From contig JAHQRK010000014.1 of NCBI GenBank assembly GCA_019828595.1, positions 62,001 through 126,000 of the forward strand: 64,000 nt of DNA. The letters are read 5' to 3'. Source of the DNA: Aphanomyces cochlioides (lineage: Eukaryota; Oomycota; Saprolegniomycetes; Saprolegniales; Verrucalvaceae). Both the position numbers and the translations under genes were made by a program. Under the pieces are notes generated by a model, which worked only from the letters and a program-made list of their open reading frames with translations, did not search any database and had not been told where the DNA came from. Shown here piece by piece: positions 54,566-64,000 of the stretch; the first letter of the stretch is position 1; every line of letters begins with the position of its first letter.

Positions 54566-55633
54566 GTCGTCTTCGCGCCTTCAAACGAAATTTGTCATAA
54601 GTCCATTTTTAATTTAATTCCAGGACATTTCTCATACATTTTGTAATAATTTTATCAATGTGATGAAGTTCAATAAAGTACATTTCTTTTGAATTTATTT
54701 ACTTGATTGAACATCTATTTATTTTTCAATGGCACTTCAACTAAACAGTTTATTTTTGTAAAGACTGAGTTGACATATTCTACGATTAACAGTAAACTAC
54801 AACTGTAGTACGAATCTTCCTTGAAAATTGGTTGATGCAGCATGATAGTTTTCGACTAAGTTTTGTTTAGAGAAGACAACAATTTACTTGAATGGAATAT
54901 AATGTAAGTGTGCAATATAATTGGATAAAAGTGAATTTACACAGTTAAAGCAAATAGTAATTGGTAATCAGAGACTACAGTATTTACACTACATTTTGAT
55001 TTCTCACAACTTTATGACAAATAGATTGAGACCAAAGCCATGCAGAAAGGCTAGGCTATTTAGTGGCATGGCTTGAGCAAACGATGATCTATGAGCTCTG
55101 TGTGCTTAACTCGCAAGTCGTTTTATTTTGGCAACCTTTATTTTAAAACTCAACGATGAGCTTTATTTCATGCCTCTACATGACCAAATGTGGTGAAAGC
55201 AAGCTATGTAAAGAATGAGGCCTGGTCATATTTCATATTGCAAGCAACAGGCATTAGAGAAACCTTGACAACCAATTTTCCAGTCGATCGATTGAACATT
55301 CGCGCGTTCGAACTGATTTAGGTACTATCTTTCAAAAATTAGCATGTGGACATGTTGCGAAATCTCTCTGTTATGTATTCACAGCTATTTAGGTGGAGAC
55401 GTCGAAACATCCTAGTGTAGCGTACTCTAATGCAATACCAACTGAATTCTCTTTGTTGTGGGGAAAGTTCATCCTTCATTGTGCCAAGAAGAATCCAAAC
55501 GTTTTTTGGCGACGTCGCGCTTTTCGTTATTCAAGTAAGTTCCGAATAGAAGCTGGCAACGATAAAACGACAAGTTTGACTTGATAACACTTGGCTCGGT
55601 TGTATTGTCGAAAAATTCTTGTCCTGAAGTAAA
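54566..55633. other. Intergenic region without recognised gene
   Basis: The AT-rich spacer upstream of RAD21 and downstream of the methyltransferase gene contains only short open frames. The plus-strand frames at 55,393-55,832 are antisense to the methyltransferase end. Confidence 0.5.
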
Positions 55634-57142
55634 CTACTTATTGGATTTTCCCTTGTTGGCAGGCACCGATTCCAATGGTGTGCCTTTGATTGCAGTGAAG
55701 AATGCGCAATGGAAGGTCGACCGGAGCATTGACGTTGGATTGCATGTGTATAAGCATTCCTTTCGTTCTTCGAGCTGGACAAGAAATGTCATCAAACAAA
55801 CAGTCGTCGTAACCAACGTACCACAAACTTGAAATCATAACTCTCAGCGACGTGTTTGATTTCTTCATATGTCAACTCGATTGATTGATCGTATCGGTCG
55901 TCTTCTTCTCCGCTTCCGTTTTGCCAATGATACAACAATGGGCCCAAATTGATCCAAACGCCACCTAAATTCATATCTTTCAGTGAAGCAGTGGTCAATG
56001 GCACACTATGGCACCTGGTTTCAGCAGGCGCTCGAAGGCTTCGATGAATTCAATTACATTTGGCGCCGCGTCGATAAAGAAACAAGTTACAATGCAATCC
56101 CACGTTTCTATAGATTAATGGTAAGGTATGGATGCTTTTCCCCATAGTACCTTGTTCATCAGCATAGACTTCGAGGAATTCTCCTGCACACATCGAGAAA
56201 TTTGGCTCATAACCTAATTTTCACCATTAAAAAATTGCACTGAGTCCGAGAGTAGTAAATACCAGAAGTCAGATCTAGGAGAGAATCCGGGGATACGTCG
56301 GGAATGGTCACTGCGCGGCCGAAATCTTCAAATGACATGACGTTGGACGGATTATCAATCCAAGGATGAATCGTGTAAACGTCAGGCTCACGAGCACTAT
56401 GGGTAGATGAGAGATGAACAAACAAACGAAGTCTTCAATACCAATTGAGGATAAAATTGCTCGTAAATAGCATTTGGTATGAAAATTCGTTCCCTTGTGT
56501 AGCATAACCCAGTGAAACAAGTTCCAGTGCCAATCGACCTAATCCAGCCCCAGGAACTAATACTTTTTGCTGGTTTCTGTATCACAAACGCGTGAATTCA
56601 AACCTTTCATCTATCATCCACCTGTTTTTGTCGTTGACAGGAAGGACTCGTTTGATTTCATCGAGAATTGGCTTGTAGCAACGTTCACGTTCCTCTGCTC
56701 CCTACAGAGACATCACTTTCCGACAAAAACCATCGATTTGGAGTACTTCAAGTGCCCAATCGCGCACGAGTTGATGCAATGTACTCTTCAACTTGGAATA
56801 ATGGCGGTATGGCGTTTTCATCGGTTCTTTCACATTAATTTGAGCAGGCAAGTTGACTTCAGGTCCAAAGCTAGTTTGCATCGCAATGACTTCATCCCAA
56901 AACACTTGATTTGCTTTGGCAAATCGCTATGTTCGTGGAATGACCTTAATTTGAGTTCATTGACATACCATGAGGCTTGTGATGTTTTCTTTTGCCGTCA
57001 CTTTTGGCAAGCGGCGCGCGTGCTTTTCACTTAGACGCTTTAAATGCTGCTTCTTCCGGAATGCTTCGCGCCAGACATATCCCTCATATTCCTTCATGGA
57101 GAGCAAGACTTCAGAGTAATGCGCCAACTCTTCCGCATCCAT
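55634..57142 (-). CDS. Carnosine N-methyltransferase (CARNMT1/UPF0586, N2227 family)
   Basis: This is a SAM-dependent methyltransferase that in animals and yeast makes anserine from carnosine. ATG 57,142 starts [28 protein letters not shown]. After an intron come [16 protein letters not shown], then the SAM-binding region ([23 protein letters not shown]...), [62 protein letters not shown] and [20 protein letters not shown]. The final exon, read after an intron that starts at about 55,830, gives [25 protein letters not shown], matching the family end. The stop is TAG at 55,634-55,636. Exon order follows the family throughout. Confidence 0.9.
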
Positions 57143-58157
57143 TGTGGCTGTCAAGGTGGACTTTTTGAATGGAAATCAAGATAGGGGTTTGCCCTTCACA
57201 GGGTGTGGGGTTTAACGATGGTATTCATCTCGGGGTGAAGGGGTTTCATAGTCACCACATTACTTTACACTTATTGTACGTAAAGTGTCAAGTAAGCCAG
57301 TAATATACGTAAAGTTGTGCAAACTACGTTAAGTGCAAAATACTGTACAGTGCTAAAAAAAGGGTTGATGGAGTGAAGGGATTGGCACACAAACACGGAG
57401 AGACCAAATGGATCCGATTATGACAATTTATCCCTTCGAGGGCGGCTGATGCAAATTTCTGCCATGTGCATGTGAAGGGATCAGAAGCAGTACGTCTCAA
57501 GTTGTGCCAAACTTAGACGCCAGTTACTCAGACGCTAAAAGACACCCCCTCCTGAGGGGGCAGATAAATCGAGACTATCACATCTCCCGATGAAGACACA
57601 GCTCCTCTGCGTTGTCATGGGGAAAATTTTTGTCGTGTCTTGTCAGTTCAACACGGGTTTCATCGCTTTTGTGGGTGCCACGCCACATCTTTGTTCATTC
57701 CCCATCACACATCATCGTGATGACAAATCCTCACTTTAACGACACTCTATAATTATCTTTTCATGTAAACAATAACTAAGATTCAAAGCGTCACTAAAAT
57801 GAGGGATAACGAGCCTGATTGACTTTGTGAAATGATTGGAGCTGAGATTTCAACCAATCAAACATGATCAAATTGGGACATTTCTGTTTGACCCCATAAA
57901 TTCTGTGAAACCATATGGGATATTTATTTTCACAGAACGCGTTAAACTCGAATCGATGCATTTCATTGGCTAATGGATTTATATAGAAGTTTGTATGATG
58001 ATAGGTTCGTAGAGGTAACTTTCCATATTAAGATCGTAGTGTATAATATTTTACAGATTGACGTTGCGTACTTTCTGTCATTTTTGAAATAGACCTCCAG
58101 GGCGATCCATCGAGAATCTCCCATCCGGCAGCATCGCCAGTGGTTGTTGAAAGACTC
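57143..58157. other. Divergent promoter region of CARNMT and PFAS
   Basis: No coding sequence was recognised. TGATTGG at 57,833-57,839, CCAATCA at 57,854-57,860 and ATTGG near 57,965 stand 200-320 bp before PFAS. CCCCCTC-CT-GAGGGGG at 57,544-57,559 forms a short GC-rich hairpin. Confidence 0.5.
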
Positions 58158-61100
58158 ATGACATCGATGTCCAGATCTCCTTTAGCCAAGAAGATGAAAA
58201 GCTCGACTTCGTCCACCCTCTTGACGTACTTTCGTACGCCATTCTGGTCGGACCATGCCACGTCGACGTTCAAGACAACGTGGACCGATGTCTTGACACA
58301 TGTCGACACGGAATCGTGCTTCTACGTCGAATTGGAAGCCTCTGCGTCGCCCTTGACGGCAGACGAAGAGTCATGCTTAACTTGGTTGCTCAGCGAGACC
58401 TTTGAACCCGAAAAATATGGTGCCAACCCTTTCTACCCCGCAACCAAGAATGCCAACGAATGGCACGTTGAAATTGGCGCGCGATTGAGTTTTAGCACTC
58501 CATGGAGCAGTAACGCCGTCTCGATCTGCCATGCTTGCGGTTTGACAAAAATTAAGCGTATTGAACGGAGTCGCATCTTCCGCTTCCACGGAAAGCCCGG
58601 CAAATTGACCAAAAATTTCAAGACGGCTTTCCTTGCTCATTACATGGATCGCATGACCGAACAAGTGTACGAAGCTCCATTGACCTCGTTTGGCGTCGCG
58701 CAACAACCTGCCCCAGTCCAACGTATTCCAATTATGACGGAAGGCAAGGAAGCTTTGCGCAAGATCAACGAGTCTAATGGTTTGGGCTTCGACGAATGGG
58801 ATTTAGAATACTACACGAACCTTTTCCAACAAAAACTCAAGCGCGACCCAACTGATGTCGAATGCTTTGACATGGGTCAATCCAACTCTGAGCACTCTCG
58901 CCATTGGTTTTTCGGTGGGAAAATTGTCATTGACGGCGTCGAAATGCCCGAAACTTTGTTCAAGATGGTCAAGTCCACCTTGACTGAGGCAAACAAGAAA
59001 AACAGTGTTATTGCATTCCACGACAACTCGAGTGTCATCCACGGTGCTCAAATTAAAACTTTGGCCCCCTCTGTCGTTGGCCAACCATCGTCGTTGGAAG
59101 AACGCCATTTGACGAGCCATGTCCTTTTGACGGCCGAAACTCACAATTTTCCTTCTGGTGTTGCTCCTTTCCCCGGCGCCGAAACTGGCACGGGTGGCCG
59201 TATTCGTGATGTTCAAGCGACTGGCCGTGGTGCTCACGTCGTTGCAGGGGTACCTAAACTATTTTCTCTTCAGAATGTCACTGTCGTTTGACGTAGGTGA
59301 GCGCATACTCCGTTGGTAACTTGCTCTTGGAAAATTATGACTTGCCTTGGGAAGACAAAGAAGTCAAATACCCCACGAACTTGGCGCACCCTCGGGATAT
59401 CATCGTCCAAGCGAGTAACGGTGCCTCGGACTACGGCAACAAATTCGGTGAACCAGTGGTCTCTGGCTTTGCCCGCTCCTTTGGTATGGTGTTGCCCAGT
59501 GGTGAACGTCGTGAATACATCAAGCCTATTATGTTTTCTGCTGGTGTCGGTCAACTAAATGCCAACCACACCTCAAAGGGTGATGCTGAAGTCAACATGT
59601 GGGTTGTCAAGGTCGGCGGTCCATGCTATCGCATTGGTATGGGCGGTGGTGCTGCGTCCAGTCGTATCCAGGACGCCAAGACCGCTGAATTGGATTTCAA
59701 CGCTGTCCAACGTGGTGATGCCGAGGTATTTTGACAAACTTCTCCATTAATAACCTTCATGTCTAGATGGAAAACAAATTGAACCGTGTCATTCGCGCTT
59801 GTGTCGAACTGGGTGACCGCAACCCTATCGTCAGCATCCACGATCAAGGCGCTGGTGGTAACGGCAACGTGCTCAAGGAAATCGTCGAACCCACGAACGG
59901 CCACCGTGGCGGTGCCCGGTAACTTGAAGTCGAACAAAAATTGTCCTGATGCATGACGATAGATATGAAGTCCGAAACATCTTGATCGGCGATGAAACAC
60001 TCAGTGTGTTGGAAATCTGGGGTGCAGAATACCAAGAAAACAACGCGTTGCTTCTACGCCCCGCTGACGTCGAACTCTTCACGACGATCTGCCGCCGTGA
60101 AAACTGTCCATTTTCCTTGCTTGGTCAAGTGACTGGCGATGGCCGTGTCGTGCTACATGATGCCTTGGACGATTCCACACCTGTCGACTTGGAATTGGAC
60201 TTGGTCTTGGGCAAGATGCCTCAGAAGACCTTTACTGACAAGACCGAGAAGCCTGTCGTCCGCGAATTGGTCTTCCCAATTGACATCACCGTGTCGTCGG
60301 CACTCGACCGCGTCTTGCGTCTTCTTTCTGTCGGCTCGAAGCGCTTCTTGACCAGCAAAGTGGATCGGTACGATTAAGTCTGTGTTTTGGTCTTACAGTG
60401 TGTGTGAACATTAGATGCGTCACGGGTTTGGTAGCACAACAACCTTGCGTAGGTCCATTGCATTTGCCTTTGGCCAACGTATCCGTCATTGCCCAATCCC
60501 ATTTCCGCAGCCCTGAAACTGGCACCTACACTGGCTGTGCATCCGCTGTGGGCGAACAACCCGTTAAAGGTCTGGTCAATCCTGGTGCCATGGCTCGTTT
60601 GACTGTCGGTGAGTCATTGACCAACTTGGTGTGGGCTTCCTTGAGTGGATCGCTCTTTGACGTCAAGTGCTCGGCCAACTGGATGTGGGCTGCCAAGCTC
60701 CCTGGTGAAGCCGCTCGCATGTACGAATGCTGCAAGGCAATGACGTCCTTCATGAAGGATATTGGTGTGGCTGTTGATGGTGGCAAGGACTCGTTGTCTA
60801 TGGCTGCACGTGTCGAAAGCGAAAATGTCAAGGCTCCCGGCACCTTGGTTGTCACCATGTATGCTGCATGCTCGGATGTTGAAAAGACGGTCACGCCTTA
60901 TCTTAAGCTCGACGGTGGTGATTTGTTCTACGTGGATTTGGGTCGCTCTAAGTACCGCTTGGGCGGTTCTGCTTTGGCCCAAGTGTACAGCCAAGTGGGC
61001 CGTGAAGTGCCCGACATGGAAGACACGGCGCTCTTTTCGAACGCATTCAATGCAATTCAAGCCTGTGTGCGCAATGGCTGGTTGAGTGCCGGTCACGACC

Positions 61101-62424
61101 GATCTGACGGTGGTCTCTTGGTTGCTTTGCTCGAAATGGCATTTGCTGGCAACCTTGGTCTGCACCTTGATATTCCATTCGACTCGCCAAAGGTCATGAC
61201 CTTGCGTGAGCAAATCGGCGTGCTCTTTGCTGAAGAATTGGGCTATGTCTTGCAGGTCCCCAAGGCGCACCAACAAGATGTTGTGGCTCTCTTTGAAAAG
61301 CACCAAGTGCCACTCGCTAGCTTGGGCCGTGTCACCGCTGACAAGAACATTTTCATTCAAATCAATGGACGTACTGTCGTCGAAGACAGCATGACCAAGC
61401 TTCGTGACGTTTGGGAATCGACCTCGTTTGAATTGGAAAAACGGCAGCGCAGTGCCGACCACGTTGTTAAGGAACAAGAAGGTCTCAAGGACCGAACTTG
61501 CCCACCTTGGCAACTTACTTACGAACCTGCGCCACCAAAGCCCATTACCAACCGCCACCAACATCGTGTGGCTGTCTTGCGTGAAGAAGGCAGCAACGGA
61601 GGTAAACTCATCGTCGCGACTCAATTCCTGTATTTATTTTCCTTGTAGATCGCGAAATGAGCAGCTCGTTTTACTTGGCTGGGTTTGAAGTGTGGGATAT
61701 TACCATGCGTGATTTGGTCGCTGGCACTGTAGCCCTTGACGAACGATTCCGCGGCGTTGCTTTCGTCGGTGGTTTTTCTTTTGCCGATGTTTTGGGTTCC
61801 GCCAAGGGTTGGGCCGGTGTCGTCAAGTACCATCCGAATGTGTTGGCTCAATTCAAAGCTTTCCGCGCTCGAGAAGACACATTCAGTTTGGGTGTATGCA
61901 ATGGCTGTCAGTTCATGTCGCTCTTGGGCTGGGTGAATCCCCCCATCACTGACGAATTGCCCTCTGAAGGTGGTGATCTCAACCCCCGTTTCATTGACAA
62001 TGCATGCGAGAAATACGTGTGCAACTTTGTCACTGTCAAGATCCAACCCTCGAAGGCTATTATGCTCCGTGGCATGGAAGGCAGTTCGTTGGGTGTCTGG
62101 GTTGCCCATGGCGAAGGCCGTGCGTATTTCCCCCATCCACAATTGTTGGAAAATGTTCTCGACAACAACTTGGCCCCCGTTCGATACGTGAATGATGCCA
62201 ACCAACCCACGGAAGACTACCCATTCAACCCCAATGGATCGCCTCTTGGCATTGCCGGCTTGGTGTCCGACGACGGTCGCCATTTCTGCATGATGCCTCA
62301 CCCTGAACGCACATCGCTCAAATTCCAATGGCCTTACAAGACCAAAGTCATCCAAGATGCCAAGGTCAGTCCATGGCTTCAAATGTTTCAGAACGCCAAG
62401 ACCTTCTGCGAACAAAACGAGTGA
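58158..62424 (+). CDS. PFAS: Phosphoribosylformylglycinamidine synthase (FGAM synthase)
   Basis: This is the fourth step of purine synthesis: glutamine-dependent conversion of FGAR to FGAM. Exons are 58,158-59,249, 59,297-59,725, 59,767-59,918, 59,963-60,367, 60,415-61,601 and 61,649-62,424, giving 1,346 residues, the usual length of the large single-chain enzyme. Landmarks are an N-terminal PurS-like part (TLLTYFRTPFWSD), FDMGQSNSEHSRHWFF, LLTAETHNFPSGVAPFPGAETGTGGRIRD, MGGGAASSR, HDQGAGGNGNVLKE, EIWGAEYQE, the second ATP-binding half (VDGGKDSLSMAA, GHDRSDGGLLVALLEMAF), and a C-terminal class I glutaminase with GVCNGCQFMSLLG (Cys), VAHGEGRAYFP and PHPERT. The start is ATG 58,158, preceded by non-ATG codons only. 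Confidence 0.97.
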
Positions 62425-62598
62425 TTTATCTAATCTGTCATCAATGCATCTCATCTTTGTACAAATTGTCTTCCACTTTCACCATCCTCCACGTCTATTT
62501 TGAGTTGGAGGCATCACTGCAAGTCCACGTTAGAGGCAAAATAGTCGACAGTTTGATAAGCTAAGAGCTACATTCGACGGTTAAAATTTTGATGAAGT

Positions 62599-63651
62599 CT
62601 ATTGCGCCTTGTTCGCGCCATGTTGGAGCACGGCACGACCCAATTCGCCCACGAAAACGCTGCCTTGAGTAGGTCTGGGATTTAAGATAAGGACTACAGC
62701 TCAAGACATTGAAATGCGTACCCATGCTGGAGCTTTCGAATGCCATTGAGGACTTCTCGCGTCTTGGAAATGTAGACGCGATCCAAATTGGAACGCATTT
62801 CAATCTCCATGTCTTCGACAAGGCGACCCATGTTGCTCAAATGCGAGCTTTGTGAATCAAACTTCATCACGCGTTCGGTCTAAATAGTCTTGTTAGTACA
62901 AATTCAAGCCAAGTGATGTCAACTTGTCGCGTCAAGTTGCCGTCCAAGTTCAGGTGGCCAAGCTCTTGACGGTTGACTTTCATGCCGAGGAGAATCGTCG
63001 TTGTCAACGTATACACGGCCTCCTTGACGTTCTTTTCGTGGACTTCCATCACGTGAATCGAGTTCCAGCCACCATTTTCAACAAATCTACGAGAGCTTCT
63101 AGTAATTGGTCGTAGTCGACGTACGCAGACCGTTGTTGATGCACATCCTTCTTGATCAAAATGCACGCAGCAAAACCTGGTTCGAGGTCCCACATATAGA
63201 CCGACGAGACACCACCTAAAAAAATTTCAGGTTTTGTGGAGTTGGAAGTGGGGCTATCACACCTTGGTAATACATCTCACGGTACACGTCAAAGATCTCG
63301 TTTGCTTGAATTTCCAGTTGGCGCAAGTTGTCTGATGGCACAAAGCCTTCGCCATCTTCGATTGGGGGATAATACGTATTCGTCCATGGAGATCTACGTC
63401 ATGTCAAGGGAGGAATATTCATCCCATCAAACGCACCGATGGGAATCACCATCGCGATTGTAATCGCAGAGCAAGAATGGTCGACCTGCCACTGGATCCA
63501 ACGCTTGGCCCAAGGGTTGATCCACACGCTGGTAGAGTTCATCTGCTAGATCTGGTTGAAGCTGACACAGACCAGACAGATCGTTCTCGACGTTGCCAGG
63601 CGGCATGCGTCGCAACACATTCAGGCAAGCATTCATCGCTTCATCACTCAT
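62599..63651 (-). CDS. CAPZB: F-actin-capping protein subunit beta
   Basis: The beta subunit of the heterodimer that caps actin filament barbed ends. Six exons (63,651-63,437, 63,393-63,263, 63,215-63,125, 63,086-62,924, 62,879-62,722, 62,674-62,599) give 277 residues, the normal length. Conserved blocks are MSDEAMNACLNVLRRMPPGNVENDLSGL, VDQPLG, FLLCDYNRDGDSHRSPWTN, LRQLEIQANEIFDVYREMYY, SSVYMWDLEPGFAACILIKK, GGWNSIHVMEVHEKN, LNLDGNLTRQ, and the C-terminal MGRLVEDMEIEMRSNLDRVYISKTREVLNGIR. All junctions are GT-AG with introns of 38-47 nt. Confidence 0.96.
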
Positions 63652-64000
63652 GGCAATCTTTCAAATGGGGACAAAATTGCGTCATCCGGTTAACTTTGGA
63701 CTTGTTTAACCGGACATTTTAGATAATATCGTCTCTATCCGTAAAACCTGTTAATATCAATATTAATTTGTACGGGTAAAACGTTAGTGGCACCTGTCAT
63801 CGTTTTTGCCAAACATCGAAGTGAGTTTTCAGCATTGTAAATTGACGAATGTGTAAACTCATGTGTCTGTACACAACATGACGTTTAGAATACAACCGAA
63901 GAATGACTTCTTCATTTGGCACAAAAACCAAACAAGTTGCTTGAATTGAAACTGATCCGTTAAGCTGAATGTACCATCATAAAATGCACTTCATGTGCTG

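Noticed and set aside
55393..55832. Two plus-strand frames that could be joined by an apparent intron
   Set aside because: The second is antisense to the last exon of the carnosine N-methyltransferase, which matches its family to the end, and the first lies in its 3' flank.
57544..57559. GC-rich hairpin as a bacterial-type terminator
   Set aside because: The context is eukaryotic and intergenic, and no transcript end is expected there.
60614..62454. Long minus-strand open frames (336 and 277 codons) opposite PFAS
   Set aside because: They are antisense to well-conserved PFAS exons and have no recognisable domain; codon bias of the sense gene explains them.

Overview
The window looks like nuclear DNA of an oomycete, probably of the Saprolegniales type. 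Genes are compact and cut by many 40-60 nt GT-AG introns, and the standard genetic code is used. Crinkler (CRN) effector genes are present, with the characteristic N-terminal domain that ends near HVLVVVP. Flagellar and centrosomal genes (TTLL1, a centrosomin-type coiled coil) indicate a centriole-bearing organism. The species is inferred, not proven.

Host genes, left part (1-10.6 kb): the 3' part of a bubblegum-type acyl-CoA synthetase, an unknown gene, an HN1/Jupiter-like low-complexity protein, an R2R3-MYB factor, and TTLL1. They are followed by a relic of a pantothenate kinase gene and a relic of a CRN gene.

Centre (10,671-29,530): an 18.9 kb endogenous Polinton/Maverick-type virus, AT-rich, with about 445 bp terminal inverted repeats (TIRs) and a 5-6 bp target duplication (AGGAC/AGGACA). 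It carries a CRESS-Rep-like SF3 helicase, a protein-primed-type DNA polymerase B, a retroviral-type integrase, two fibre/S74-chaperone segments, an FtsK/HerA packaging ATPase, candidate penton and major capsid proteins, an adenain-like protease, a pVI/pX-like capsid protein and small viral ORFs. Most replication and virion genes are broken by single-base frameshifts, stops or transposon insertions (a 1,544 bp pogo-like element in the fibre, a 503 bp MITE in the protease). The integrase, a small coiled-coil protein and a full-length Crinkler gene sit intact inside the TIRs. The Crinkler lies 8 bp from a relic of the viral helicase Walker A region, so it appears to have been captured at the inner edge of the right terminal repeat. 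Two short sequence motifs recur just upstream of viral start codons and look like viral promoter classes.

Host genes, right part (30.5-64 kb): pantothenate kinase with an N-terminal membrane anchor and a 30 bp perfect hairpin on its start codon, a second degenerate CRN gene (P-loop NTPase plus PD-(D/E)XK nuclease), a centrosomin-like coiled coil, a PWWP-DEK_C protein with three tandem TFIIS-N/IBD-like domains, a LarE-like PP-loop ATPase, 2-oxoglutarate dehydrogenase E1, a multi-EF-hand protein, cohesin Rad21, carnosine N-methyltransferase, FGAM synthase (PFAS) and actin capping protein beta. Several promoters contain clusters of CCAATCA/TGATTGG boxes. No tRNA, rRNA or CRISPR array was recognised.
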